The translations under genes and the position numbers were made by a program. A DNA stretch of 34,705 bases from Methanobrevibacter sp. (GTDB lineage Archaea > Methanobacteriota > Methanobacteria > Methanobacteriales > Methanobacteriaceae), in assembly GCA_017434555.1 (NCBI GenBank), contig JAFRFB010000034.1, positions 1 to 34,705 of the forward strand. Direction: 5' to 3'. The notes beneath the pieces were generated by a model that had not been told where the DNA came from, made no database searches, and was given only the letters and a program-made list of their open reading frames with translations. Shown here piece by piece: positions 7,835 to 15,552 of this stretch (the stretch's first letter is position 1; every line of letters begins with the position of its first letter).

Positions 7835-8644
7835 TTAACTTGAATATAAATCTGTAAATATCCATGATGGATCATATGCTATGAGGTATCCGTCTTCACA
7901 CCAGATGGATCTAACATTTCCTGAAGTTGTATCTGCTACTGCTGCAGGGTCACGGTTGATCCAGTTTCCGGATGTATGTTTGGAATGTCTCAGCCTTAAT
8001 CTGATATGGCCAGTTCCTGAAACTCTACATTTAACATGGACAAACTGCACATCATAGCCTAAGCTTTTGGCAATGCGGTAATATACTTGTCCCCAGTCTA
8101 CACAGTTGGAGCCTTTGCCTTTACTACCGTCATTTATTGTTTGTTTATCTGTTTTTTGTGAATCGAAGTATTTGCTATATAATTTCTTCTTTGCTATAAT
8201 AGCTAAGGCCTCATCAATGGTATTGCCTTTAAAACTGAATGTTTTGATAAAGAAATTCATTGTGGTGTCTTTATAGTCTGGTAATGTTGATTTCCTATAT
8301 ACTATTGCAGGATATCTTCCATTAGCTTTAATGAATGCTTCAGTCCTTATGGCCATGTCCACATATTCAGCTTTATCTATTTGAGTTCCATCCTTTAGTG
8401 TTACATAGTTTGGAAGGAAGTCTAAAGACGTGTTATCTTTAATGACTGCCATTGTATACATAGCTACTAGCTTATCATCGCCTAATTTTTTCGCGCGCTT
8501 TTCTACATCGGCGCAACTACCTTTTAGTTTGAATATCTGGTAGTAATCACGCTTCTTATATTTCTTTTTGTTCTGGATTAACCAGTAGGCAATCGAATTC
8601 ATGCCCTGGCAAAAGCTTGTCCAGATTATACTATTACTTGACAT
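7835..8644 (-). CDS. Pseudomurein endoisopeptidase (PeiP/PeiW-like lysis enzyme)
   Basis: This enzyme cleaves the isopeptide cross-link of pseudomurein and lyses the host at the end of infection. C181 (GSNCVDWGQ), H213 (TGHIRLRL) and D232 (NRDPAAV) form the Cys-His-Asp triad of the C71/transglutaminase-like fold known from the PeiP and PeiW enzymes of methanobacterial viruses. The N-terminal part holds a pseudomurein-binding repeat (about 88-116: IDKAEYVDMAIRTEAF followed by IKANGRYPAIV) and a more degenerate one before it. At 269 residues it is slightly short for PeiW-type enzymes. No Shine-Dalgarno is present; AT-rich TATA-like DNA sits directly upstream, consistent with a leaderless message. 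This gene is the best host marker in the window. Confidence 0.9.
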   Translation of the reverse strand: MSSNSIIWTSFCQGMNSIAYWLIQNKKKYKKRDYYQIFKLKGSCADVEKRAKKLGDDKLVAMYTMAVIKDNTSLDFLPNYVTLKDGTQIDKAEYVDMAIRTEAFIKANGRYPAIVYRKSTLPDYKDTTMNFFIKTFSFKGNTIDEALAIIAKKKLYSKYFDSQKTDKQTINDGSKGKGSNCVDWGQVYYRIAKSLGYDVQFVHVKCRVSGTGHIRLRLRHSKHTSGNWINRDPAAVADTTSGNVRSIWCEDGYLIAYDPSWIFTDLYSS

Positions 8645-8774
8645 ATTATATAATTTATATATTTAACTATTATAATTTTTATATAATGTGTCTGATTTGT
8701 GTAGTACATTATTTTATTATGTTGAATGTTAGATTTTGTATTAGTTAGTCTATATGTTCTGACTATTTTTGGTG

Positions 8775-9130
8775 TTGCAATTCCTGTTGCAACTATTGCA
8801 ATTTTGTTGCAACTCTATTGCAATCCGATTGCAACTCATGAAATTTTCACTATGAAATCTGAAATTGGAGTTGCAATTATTGCAATTTTTTATTATTAGT
8901 TTGTTCAATATTTTTTAATATATTTTAAAAAAACTGAACAATTGTAATTTTAAGAAAGTTAAATTTAACGTCGAAGAGAAATTGCAATTTTGTTGCAATT
9001 TTCCATACATGAATTGCAATTTTGTTGCAATTAATTGCAATTTTAAAAATCCAATATATTGAAAATTGCAATTTTGACCCTATTTTCCTTGCAGTTGCAA
9101 TTCATTATTTTGGTGTTGCAATTATTGCAA
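8775..9130. repeat. Left iteron cluster: 17 TTGCAA motifs
   Basis: TTGCAA occurs 17 times by eye in 356 bases, often as the palindrome ATTGCAAT or as GTTGCAATT, with spacings from about 9 to 100 bases. Pairs such as ATTGCAATTTTGTTGCAATT recur. The six-base core is itself palindromic, so each motif could bind a symmetric dimer. The density far exceeds chance for a hexamer with two G/C bases. Confidence 0.85.
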
Positions 9131-9150
9131 TTGTGAATGTATGTACGAAT

Positions 9151-9348
9151 GTATATAAATTATTGTACTACCTAGCGAAAGTGCAGTATGTCCAGTGGCA
9201 CATCTGTATGTCTTGGGACCCCCCTCTGAGGAGGGTCTGCTGGCATACCAAGGAAATGTATGTAATACACTATAAGTATTACAATACTTACACCTTCCTG
9301 CAAGCAGACAGCATACCTTGAAAAATAAATTTTGTCGTTTCTTTTTTT
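9151..9348 (+). ncRNA. Candidate structured RNA between the iteron clusters
   Basis: A TATA box (GTATATAAAT, 9151-9160) predicts a start near 9180-9185. A T-tract at 9338-9348 could end transcription, giving an RNA of about 165 nt. Stems visible are GTATG(T)CCAG 9186-9195 with CTGGCATAC 9240-9248; GACCC 9217-9221 with GGGTC 9233-9237; GTCTGC 9235-9240 with GCAGAC 9304-9309; AGGAA 9251-9255 with TTCCT 9295-9299; and TGTAATAC 9261-9268 with GTATTACA 9276-9283. The first two stems compete with the third, so two alternative folds exist. No known family is recognised. A copy-control or origin RNA is inference; a cruciform acting as DNA is the alternative. Confidence 0.5.
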
Positions 9349-9392
9349 AAAAAAAATCCAAAATTAAACAGTATTCAACATTTGTTCAAAAG

Positions 9393-9472
9393 TTGCAATT
9401 CCAAAATTTGAGTTGCAATTCCTATTGCAACTGTTGCAATATTTGTTGCAATCAAGTTGCAATTAATTGCAA
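9393..9472. repeat. Right iteron cluster: 7 TTGCAA motifs
   Basis: Seven TTGCAA motifs lie in 80 bases. They match those of the left cluster and end about 58 bases before the ATG at 9531. Their position makes them possible operators for the coiled-coil gene as well as part of a replication or partition locus. Confidence 0.85.
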
Positions 9473-9530
9473 TAGCTATAAAATATAGTTGTGATAAAAC
9501 TATGTATGTTAAGGATTTGGAGTGAAAGTG

Positions 9531-10631
9531 ATGGATGAAAAAACACTTGAAAAAAATGATCATGCAATTGGTCAGGAATTCGAAGTTAAGAAAAATACTG
9601 CTAACGCTAATAGGATAGGATTCAGCAATACTGTTTTTGGAGTTGGAGAAAAAGTCTATGTCCTATCAGAAAAAGAACATAAGAATGTAGTCCAACAATT
9701 AAACCAGGTAGATGAATATAAGGCCAGAATCAAAGAACTTGAAGCTGACATTAACGATGAAGATTTGAAAGGTGAACTTCAAGAAAAGGATGCAATGATT
9801 GCAAACCTTAAAGCAAGAGTTGACAATCTTGGAAAAGAACTGGAAGAATCTAAAGCACAGCCTAAAGTCTATGATAAGGATGAAATGGAAGAATTAAAAG
9901 AAGAACTTGAAAATGCTAAGGCCAAATGTAAGTACTGGAAAAATTCATTTGAAAATATAATGGAATCTTCAGATGGACTTGCAGCTAGAAATGAAGAATT
10001 GATTAGTGAAAATAATCAATTGAAAGATGCCAATAATAAAATCAATGAAACCAATAAGTTGCTGAATGATAATATCATTGCTTTAAATGCTAGCTTTAAA
10101 GAAACTAAAGACGAACTCCAATCCACTTTCGAGGTTAAAGAAAAAGATTATAGAGAAACCATTGAAAAACAACAAACACATATAGATGAATTAACCGAGA
10201 AAGTACAATCTCTTTCCATTCTTAAAGATTATATTTCCCCTAAGGAACATTACGCTGCACTTGAAGAATTAAAAGACAAAATCAAAGAAGTTGAACTGGA
10301 ACTTGACAAAGCTAAGGCTGAAGTTGATGTGAAACTCAAAACTCAGAAATCTGAAATGGATGTTAAACATACTGAAGAAAAAGCACAAATGCTAATAGCT
10401 TATACTCAAGAACTGAATGCACATAAATTAAAGTATAATGAACTTGCAAAAGACTATAACCATTTACTTGGAGATGCAAGCTCATTAACAAGAGTAAATA
10501 CATTATTCTCTGGAAGACATAAGACAATTGTTAAAGATAAGGAACCTGCGGAACTTGAAGAGATAGAGGTGGAAAAAGAACCAACAGATACAATTGAATA
10601 TGTCCCCAAAGATGAAATACATTTGATATAA
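9531..10631 (+). CDS. Long coiled-coil protein of unknown function
   Basis: About 366 residues. The start is set at the ATG of MDEKTLEKND because GGAG lies 8 bases upstream; a GTG three codons earlier is too close to it. After a non-helical head (1-50, with FGVGEKVYVLSEKE) almost the whole protein is heptad-like and charged (about 50-330), a long coiled coil. A short acidic tail follows (ELEEIEVEKEP). No enzymatic motif is seen. It directly follows the right iteron cluster and converges with the tandem ribbon-helix-helix gene. It could be a partition or scaffold-type protein or an anti-defence filament; the sequence alone does not decide. Confidence 0.6.
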   Translation: MDEKTLEKNDHAIGQEFEVKKNTANANRIGFSNTVFGVGEKVYVLSEKEHKNVVQQLNQVDEYKARIKELEADINDEDLKGELQEKDAMIANLKARVDNLGKELEESKAQPKVYDKDEMEELKEELENAKAKCKYWKNSFENIMESSDGLAARNEELISENNQLKDANNKINETNKLLNDNIIALNASFKETKDELQSTFEVKEKDYRETIEKQQTHIDELTEKVQSLSILKDYISPKEHYAALEELKDKIKEVELELDKAKAEVDVKLKTQKSEMDVKHTEEKAQMLIAYTQELNAHKLKYNELAKDYNHLLGDASSLTRVNTLFSGRHKTIVKDKEPAELEEIEVEKEPTDTIEYVPKDEIHLI

Positions 10632-10643
10632 ACTTAACGATAG

Positions 10644-11186
10644 CTATTCCGCATCTTCAATTGAATCCAGAATCTCATCCATCAATTTAGAAGTGTTAAT
10701 GTTATTTTCCTCACCTATTTCATATTCGATAACAGAACCAACTATGTTATCCAGGGATCTGTCTTGAATAGCTGAGATGACTCTTAATTTTTTGTGAGTA
10801 TCTGGATCTACTTTAACATTAATTCTTTTTCTTGGATTTCCTTTATCCAACATCTTATCGTTAATATCATAAGCACTATTGTCAATATCAATCTGTTTTA
10901 ACCAATCAAAGTCATTATTGTTGTCAAAAGATTCTTTAACATATTCAACAATATCCAATCTTTCAATCCGGCTTTCCAATATGGATGTTGCTATTGTTTC
11001 TAATGTAGTATCTTTTGCAGTAGCTATTACTTTCAATGCCTTATGAGTATTTGGAAATAGTTTGACTGTTATTTGTTTTTTAGGAAGCTCATTCATTTCA
11101 TTTAAGTAATCTTCACGTACCTGTCTTATTTTGTTTTCACGCTGAACCTGCTTTTCAATTAACTCATCAAATTTATCATTTGTCAT
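10644..11186 (-). CDS. Protein with two ribbon-helix-helix-like units
   Basis: 180 residues with an internal duplication. Unit 1 (about 37-75) is KQITVKLFPNTHKALKVIA followed by a second helix (DTTLETIATSILESRI). Unit 2 (about 119-155) is KRINVKVDPDTHKKLRVIS followed by DRSLDNIVGSVIEYEI. Both read strand, P-x-TH-K-L-[KR]-VI, helix, turn, helix, as in CopG/MetJ-type DNA-binding folds, so one chain may form a pseudo-dimer. A strong Shine-Dalgarno (GGAGGAGG) precedes the ATG. The gene lies 1.1 kb from the TTGCAA clusters, whose palindromic repeats would suit such a protein. A partition or replication-control role is inference; a plain repressor is the alternative. Confidence 0.7.
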   Translation of the reverse strand: MTNDKFDELIEKQVQRENKIRQVREDYLNEMNELPKKQITVKLFPNTHKALKVIATAKDTTLETIATSILESRIERLDIVEYVKESFDNNNDFDWLKQIDIDNSAYDINDKMLDKGNPRKRINVKVDPDTHKKLRVISAIQDRSLDNIVGSVIEYEIGEENNINTSKLMDEILDSIEDAE

Positions 11187-11284
11187 ATTTTCCTCCTCCT
11201 TAAATTTTATTATGTTATTACATTATAATGCAAATACATTTATATTTAGTTACATATAATATATTATTGATTGTATATAAAACT

Positions 11285-11320
11285 ATCCCGAGATACTAAA
11301 ATTCCATGTATCTCCAGGAT
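11285..11320. promoter_or_regulatory. Inverted repeat between divergent genes, candidate operator or leader hairpin
   Basis: GAGATAC (11290-11296) and GTATCTC (11308-11314) form a perfect 7-bp stem around an 11-base loop. The flanking ATCC (11285-11288) and GGAT (11317-11320) extend the symmetry. It sits between the divergent starts of the ribbon-helix-helix gene and the GIY-YIG gene, so an operator serving either is plausible. Confidence 0.5.
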
Positions 11321-11369
11321 ATATTAAATCGAAATAGAATTTTGTTTAATAATTAAAAGAGGTGCAATT

Positions 11370-12308
11370 ATGATGAGCAAATATAAAAATAAGATAAATC
11401 CATTTGAAGATTTAAAATCAGATGCTCAAAATTCAAATTGTGGAATATATAAAATTACAAACCTGAAAAATAATAAAGCATACATTGGCCAATCAACCGA
11501 CATCAAACGTAGATGGATAAACCATAAACTTGAATTAAAAAACAATAGCCATAGAAACTCCCATTTACAAAATGCTTTTAATAAATATGGCGAAGAAGCA
11601 TTTGAATTTAGGATACTTGAAGAAACTTTTGAAGAAAACCTAGATGATGCTGAAGAATACTGGATTAATTATTTCGATTCAACAAATCCTAGAAAAGGTT
11701 ATAATCTTACATATGGAGGCAATAATTCTAAAATAAGAGAGGATATTCAGGAACAAATGAATCTAGTTAAAGAATTAAGGAAACAGGAAGCACATTATTT
11801 TAAAATGAGACATATCAACAATAATGGTGGCTTTACAAAATTATATGCAATGGCAAAAGAAAACAAATCTCAAAAAGAGGCATCAATAGAATTGGGGATA
11901 CCTCAAGTTTATATTCGAGAATATTTAAAAGAACAAGGGTTTTCTAGTTGGAATCAACTAATTAAACAAGCTAGAGGTTTAAAACATGATTATTCTCTCA
12001 TTGATGAAAAAGGAGGAGTTTTATTTATTATAGACCAATTCATCCAAGGTAAATCAATTAATACAATAGCTAAAGAGTTGAATGTTGGAAATAAACTTAT
12101 TAGTGACTATTTGGCTTTCAAAGGAATTAACTCTAGAGAAGCACGAAAATATATTTCTAAATGGGGGATTGAATTAGTATTGATGTATTTTGGTGGTGTA
12201 GATTATATTAAAAAGAATTTAAAACTTGGTTTATCAATGGATGAAATTTCTGAAGAATGTAAAATTCCTAAAGAAAGATTATCAAAATATTTGAAAGAAA
12301 ATAGTTAA
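11370..12308 (+). CDS. GIY-YIG homing-type endonuclease with three helix-turn-helix repeats
   Basis: 312 residues. The N-terminal nuclease (about 25-115) shows CGIYKITN, KAYIGQSTDIKRRW, NAFNKYGEEAFEF and the family signature ending GYNLTYGG. The C-terminal half has three helix-turn-helix-like units: SQKEASIELGIPQVYIREYL, SINTIAKELNVGNKLISDYL and SMDEISEECKIPKERLSKYL, each about 60-75 residues apart. They are a plausible DNA-recognition arm. AGAGGTG 6 bases upstream sets the start. Such free-standing nucleases spread by cutting alleles that lack them, often in viral genomes. No intron or intein is seen next to it. Confidence 0.85.
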   Translation: MMSKYKNKINPFEDLKSDAQNSNCGIYKITNLKNNKAYIGQSTDIKRRWINHKLELKNNSHRNSHLQNAFNKYGEEAFEFRILEETFEENLDDAEEYWINYFDSTNPRKGYNLTYGGNNSKIREDIQEQMNLVKELRKQEAHYFKMRHINNNGGFTKLYAMAKENKSQKEASIELGIPQVYIREYLKEQGFSSWNQLIKQARGLKHDYSLIDEKGGVLFIIDQFIQGKSINTIAKELNVGNKLISDYLAFKGINSREARKYISKWGIELVLMYFGGVDYIKKNLKLGLSMDEISEECKIPKERLSKYLKENS

Positions 12309-12332
12309 CCTGATGTCTTGGATGTAGTTTTT

Positions 12333-12418
12333 ACATGTTATCATTAACGATTGATATTTCATTACTGGAAAAATAATTCTCTTACTGGAATGAATATTCT
12401 ATGTTTTTGATAACATGT
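12333..12418. repeat. Perfect 10-bp inverted repeat with internal direct repeat
   Basis: ACATGTTATC (12333-12342) is the exact complement of GATAACATGT (12409-12418). TTACTGGAA occurs twice inside the 66-base loop. It lies between the GIY-YIG stop codon and dispersed element copy 3. It could be a transcription terminator structure or the remains of a small mobile element; nothing decides between them. Confidence 0.5.
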
Positions 12419-12457
12419 TTTTAATGCATCATCAATAGCTATCAATTATAATGACAC

Positions 12458-12571
12458 GACATTAACATTAACGGAAGGGTTATGGGATTTGAATTTGTAT
12501 TTTAAACCCCGATATATATGCACGAGTTTTTAAAAGTAGTTTTCCATTGGTTAATGGTGGCCGTTAATGTC
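12458..12571 (+). repeat. Dispersed 110-bp element, copy 3
   Basis: The left arm ACATTAACATTAACGG is at 12459-12474 and the right arm CCGTTAATGTC at 12561-12571. The core CCCCGATATATATG is at 12507-12520, flanked by AAAC (12504-12507) and GTTT (12526-12529), with further TTTTAAA-type pairing outside. The right arm runs into the last codons of the minus-strand gene at 12551-12952, so that protein's C-terminus is encoded by the element. Confidence 0.78.
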
Positions 12572-12952
12572 ACGGTTATGGATCCACTCACGATGTTTTC
12601 CAATAGCTACCCTGACAATAACATCAATGAGATCAAGATTATCAGTCTGTTTGAAATAATATTCTGCAGGTCCTTCTAGCATTTGTCTTAAATCATAGAA
12701 TGGTCTAGGCTTAACAGCTTCAGGATTCATCAAACCGTAATTCTTCAATAGCTTAATGTTTTCAGTTTCGTACTTCTCTAATTTTGATTTCTGAACTTTA
12801 GTTGCTACTGTCTTTTCTTTCTTGTCAAATATCTTAGCTATCTGGGATGAATCAATTAATATGCTGCTTTCAATAAGTAACAGTTTTATTTCCTTACCTT
12901 TGACTGTTATTGTTGTTACATACGAATTTTCATTATCTAAAAATAATTTCAT
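12551..12952 (-). CDS. Small protein, possibly RhuM/Bro-N-like antirepressor fragment
   Basis: 133 residues. The stretch ILIDSSQIAKIFDKKEKTVATKV (about 31-53) resembles the winged-helix start of RhuM or Bro-N/ORF6N-type viral proteins, in which a Q-IA-x-[IL]F motif precedes a recognition helix. The rest (YGLMNPEAVKPRPFYDLRQML, then LIDVIVRVAIG) is not recognised. The length is much shorter than RhuM, so it may be a truncated or divergent member. AGAGG 8-9 bases upstream supports the ATG. The last few codons (DINGHH) come from the right arm of dispersed element copy 3, suggesting that the element's insertion reset the stop codon. Confidence 0.5.
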   Translation of the reverse strand: MKLFLDNENSYVTTITVKGKEIKLLLIESSILIDSSQIAKIFDKKEKTVATKVQKSKLEKYETENIKLLKNYGLMNPEAVKPRPFYDLRQMLEGPAEYYFKQTDNLDLIDVIVRVAIGKHREWIHNRDINGHH

Positions 12953-13010
12953 TTTATAGCCTCTACTATATAATATAGCTATTATATGATTTATATTTTA
13001 AAAATAGTTG

Positions 13011-13039
13011 AAGCTGGGAGAGGGTCTTAATCCCAGCTT
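13011..13039. terminator. Perfect 9-bp hairpin downstream of the capsid genes
   Basis: AAGCTGGGA (13011-13019) pairs with TCCCAGCTT (13031-13039) across an 11-base loop. In the minus-strand (capsid) direction the stem is followed after a few bases by a short T-run. It lies about 120 bases past the stop codon of the major capsid gene, so transcription end or mRNA 3'-end stabilisation is likely. The rest of 12953-13156 shows no gene. Confidence 0.5.
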
Positions 13040-13156
13040 GTTAAGGAATTTGGAGTTAATAAACTCTTAGCAGAAGAGATAATATATTCTTTAGCCCCTT
13101 ACACGCAATCTCTTAAATCGAAAGGGAAATATTTAGGAGATTAAACTATGGCTAGC

Positions 13157-14083
13157 TTATGCCCTGAAATTACCTTTGATTATTCTATTAGGTGCGTTCA
13201 TTAACACACCGACGGAGGAAAGTATGAATAGTTTGGTATACATAGGTAATTCGTCTCTAATGTCTTTACGCATGAATTCAATTAATGGATAGAAATCGTA
13301 CATCTCACCATCAGGTCCTAAAGGAGCAACGGTTGTTCCTGTAGTTCTGGAGTAAAGTAATTTCATACCTGGGTTAATGTAGTCCATACCAATGTAAGTT
13401 TTGTCACCCATTTCAGAACCACCATCACAGACAGCAGTTCCTAAGATATCAATGTTGTCAACGCCATAATAGCTTTTGATTAGTTCAACCGGTTCAACTT
13501 GTCTGTTGCTTGAGAATATGTCAGATTTTAAAGTTGTTAATGATTTGTAGCTTACGGCCATGCTGTTTAAGTTAGCATAGCTTCCGGCTGATTCTTTGAA
13601 TTTCTCTTGAGCTTTGAGGATGGTCATTCCAGTATCGTCACCTGCTTGGAAGTTGTAGGTGGAAACTTTACTGGAGTTCATAATCATATCAATAGCTGCC
13701 TTTTCAATACTTCTACCAATAAGAATACCTACATCCTGTAACATGTCATTAACGCTGATTAAATTGGAATCAAGCATTTGAGCAGAAACGTTTAACACTC
13801 CACCGATAGTGTCAATGGATACAGTTTCACTGATTGGTTTTCTCACGTTTAATTCCTGAAGGGTTGCACCAGGAGCTATGTCTTTGGCCTCACCAAGCAC
13901 GCCTTTTTGAATAGCTTCCTCGATGTTGACTCTTTGGGACATGTAAGTATAATATTGTGAGTTTTCTTCAATCTCTTGCTTTGGTAAAAGTCTTGTGAAT
14001 TTCATCCACTTTGCGGAAGTATCGGCCACGATTTGGGCCATTACTTCATTTTGTACTTTTGCATCATTTCCTTTAGTTAACAT
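13157..14083 (-). CDS. Major capsid protein, HK97-fold-like, paralogue 1
   Basis: 308 residues. It starts with a helical N-terminal arm (KGNDAKVQNEVMAQIVADT), followed by an acidic E-loop-like segment (QYYTYMSQRVNIEEAIQKG) and a core with LGEAKDIAPGA and LNVRKPISETVSIDTIGG. A P-domain-like helix follows (MLQDVGILIGRSIEKAAIDMIM). The order and size fit HK97-type capsid proteins of tailed viruses. It is clearly homologous along its full length to the next gene upstream (14098-15036). AGGAGG, overlapping the end of that gene, sets the ATG. The two are co-transcribed and probably mix in the shell or occupy different positions (hexon versus penton). Confidence 0.8.
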   Translation of the reverse strand: MLTKGNDAKVQNEVMAQIVADTSAKWMKFTRLLPKQEIEENSQYYTYMSQRVNIEEAIQKGVLGEAKDIAPGATLQELNVRKPISETVSIDTIGGVLNVSAQMLDSNLISVNDMLQDVGILIGRSIEKAAIDMIMNSSKVSTYNFQAGDDTGMTILKAQEKFKESAGSYANLNSMAVSYKSLTTLKSDIFSSNRQVEPVELIKSYYGVDNIDILGTAVCDGGSEMGDKTYIGMDYINPGMKLLYSRTTGTTVAPLGPDGEMYDFYPLIEFMRKDIRDELPMYTKLFILSSVGVLMNAPNRIIKGNFRA

Positions 14084-14097
14084 TTAATATAATCCTC

Positions 14098-15036
14098 CTA
14101 AGGCCTGCAAGTACCTTTCAAAGCAAGACCTGGTTTGTTTAATAATATTCCTACTTTTGATTGTATAAATAATTTGGTATATTGAGGTAACTCATCGTAA
14201 ATGTCTTTACGCATGATTTCAATGATAGGATAGAAGTCTGCAATGTTTTCATCTGATGTAATTGGTGCAACAGTAGTTCCAGAAGATTTGGAATACAATA
14301 CTGTTAATGGAGCATTACGGAGATCAAAACCAATATAGTCTTTATCACCAATTAATGATCCGCCGTCAGCTTGAGTAGTTCCTAACAAGTCAATGTTATC
14401 AATACCGTAGTATTCTTTAATGTCTTCAACAGGCTGCACTAACTTGTTAGAACTGTAAGCTAATTGTTTAACGTATGATAATGTCTTATATGATTCGGCC
14501 ATTATTGTTAAATCTGCACCTGCTCCAGCATTACCTTTGAAAGCTTCCTGTGCTTTGATAACAAACTTACCGAAAGCATCCATTGTATCGTCAGTTTCAC
14601 TAGTATTGTAAACCGGAACATTTGGAGAGCTAATTAATGTATCGTAAATGTTATATTCAATACGGTTAGCAATAACAGTAGCTACATCACCTAATAAATC
14701 TTCAAATGAAACAATATCAGAATCAAACACATCCTTATTAACGTTAAGGACACCACCAACAGTATCAATGGAGATAGTGTCAGTTACTGGTTTTCTAATG
14801 TTTAACTCTTGAAGGCTTGCACCTGGAGCAATGTCTTTGGCCTCACCAAGTAAACCTTTTTTAATAGCTTCATCAAGATTAATGTTTTGTCTAAAGTAAG
14901 TATAATAATCAGAATTCTCTTTGATTTCTTGTTTAGGAAATAGTCTTGCAAGCTTCAACCTTTTTGCGGTTTCATCAGTAATAGTTTGAGCTATTACTTC
15001 ATTTTGTACTTTAGTATCATTTCCTTTTGTAATCAT
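14098..15036 (-). CDS. Major capsid protein, HK97-fold-like, paralogue 2
   Basis: 312 residues, similar from end to end to 13157-14083: both begin M[IL]TKGND-x-KVQNEV and share LGEAKDIAPGA-[TS]-LQELN and [YR]KDI-[YR]-DELP. The aligned middle differs more (for example VPVYNTSETDD here). The Shine-Dalgarno AAAGGTGAT lies 5 bases before the ATG, just after the cement gene. The intergenic spacing of 12-14 bases in cement, capsid 2 and capsid 1 marks one operon. Which paralogue is the main shell subunit cannot be told from sequence. Confidence 0.8.
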   Translation of the reverse strand: MITKGNDTKVQNEVIAQTITDETAKRLKLARLFPKQEIKENSDYYTYFRQNINLDEAIKKGLLGEAKDIAPGASLQELNIRKPVTDTISIDTVGGVLNVNKDVFDSDIVSFEDLLGDVATVIANRIEYNIYDTLISSPNVPVYNTSETDDTMDAFGKFVIKAQEAFKGNAGAGADLTIMAESYKTLSYVKQLAYSSNKLVQPVEDIKEYYGIDNIDLLGTTQADGGSLIGDKDYIGFDLRNAPLTVLYSKSSGTTVAPITSDENIADFYPIIEIMRKDIYDELPQYTKLFIQSKVGILLNKPGLALKGTCRP

Positions 15037-15048
15037 TAACTATCACCT

Positions 15049-15552
15049 TTATGTCTGACCAGTTTCACCGGTTGTGCCGATGTCGTAAGGTCTGAATACT
15101 TCAATGTAATTGTAATCATCAGAACTAGTTACAGGATGCATTGCTATATATTCACCGTCATCTGATTTAATAGCTCCAGTACTGCTTAAAGCAATCTTAT
15201 CATTAACGGCAATGTTTGATAATCCACTAGCTAATTTTAATCTGAATAAATGACCTAAAACTAATATGGATGTTTTTCTTCTACCACCAGTCATAGTGAC
15301 CGGATCGTTAACTGCAATACCTAAAATGATTTCACCAGCAGCGCCAGTGTATTTTTTAACGGTTGGTTTTCCAATATCTGAGTTAGCTGATAATGTAACA
15401 GCATCATCAACTTTGATTTTATTTCCTGCATACTCATATCCTGGAGTTTCTCCAGTTGGAGTTGTTACAGTAGTTGCAGTAATTGTACCTTCGTCTAATA
15501 AGAAAGTTGTGACTTCTTTACGCTCTTCTAATAAGATAATAGAATCTGCCAT
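15049..15552 (-). CDS. Capsid cement/head decoration protein (DUF2190-like)
   Basis: 167 residues. It begins MADSIILLEERKEVTTFLLDEGTITA and continues through YAGNKIKVDDAVTLSAN, GEIILGIAVNDPVTMTGGRRKTSILVLGHLFRLKLASG and KIALSSTGAI, a beta-rich layout like phage cement proteins of the DUF2190 type. It is encoded right upstream of the two capsid proteins, as cement proteins usually are. The same domain recurs at the N-terminus of the proteins at 22680-23852 and 27261-27884 and, more distantly, 29410-30186, where it carries extra modules. A GGAGG 9 bases upstream supports the start. The tail (GTTGETGQT) looks like a vestigial collagen-like stub. Confidence 0.72.
   Translation of the reverse strand: MADSIILLEERKEVTTFLLDEGTITATTVTTPTGETPGYEYAGNKIKVDDAVTLSANSDIGKPTVKKYTGAAGEIILGIAVNDPVTMTGGRRKTSILVLGHLFRLKLASGLSNIAVNDKIALSSTGAIKSDDGEYIAMHPVTSSDDYNYIEVFRPYDIGTTGETGQT

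Larger units (their letters stand above)
8645..9530. other. Large non-coding region with TTGCAA clusters, candidate replication/partition locus
   Basis: This 886-base stretch has no convincing gene. It holds 17 TTGCAA motifs in 8775-9130, a GC-rich foldable segment with TATA box and T-tract (9151-9348), and 7 more TTGCAA motifs in 9393-9472. Very AT-rich stretches that could melt lie at 8640-8740, 8885-8960 and 9320-9390. The layout (iterons, AT-rich unwinding DNA, embedded RNA-like segment) resembles plasmid-type origins or centromeres. No initiator gene is seen nearby; a tandem ribbon-helix-helix protein is encoded 1.1 kb to the right. Confidence 0.6.

Noticed and set aside
9221-9256. Hammerhead ribozyme (CTGAGGA followed later by GAAA)
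   Set aside because: The core is CTGAGGA instead of CTGATGA and GAAA does not close the expected stem II.
9022-9321. A 99-codon open frame across the iteron region
   Set aside because: It runs through TTGCAA repeats and stem-forming DNA, has no ribosome site and no protein-like composition.
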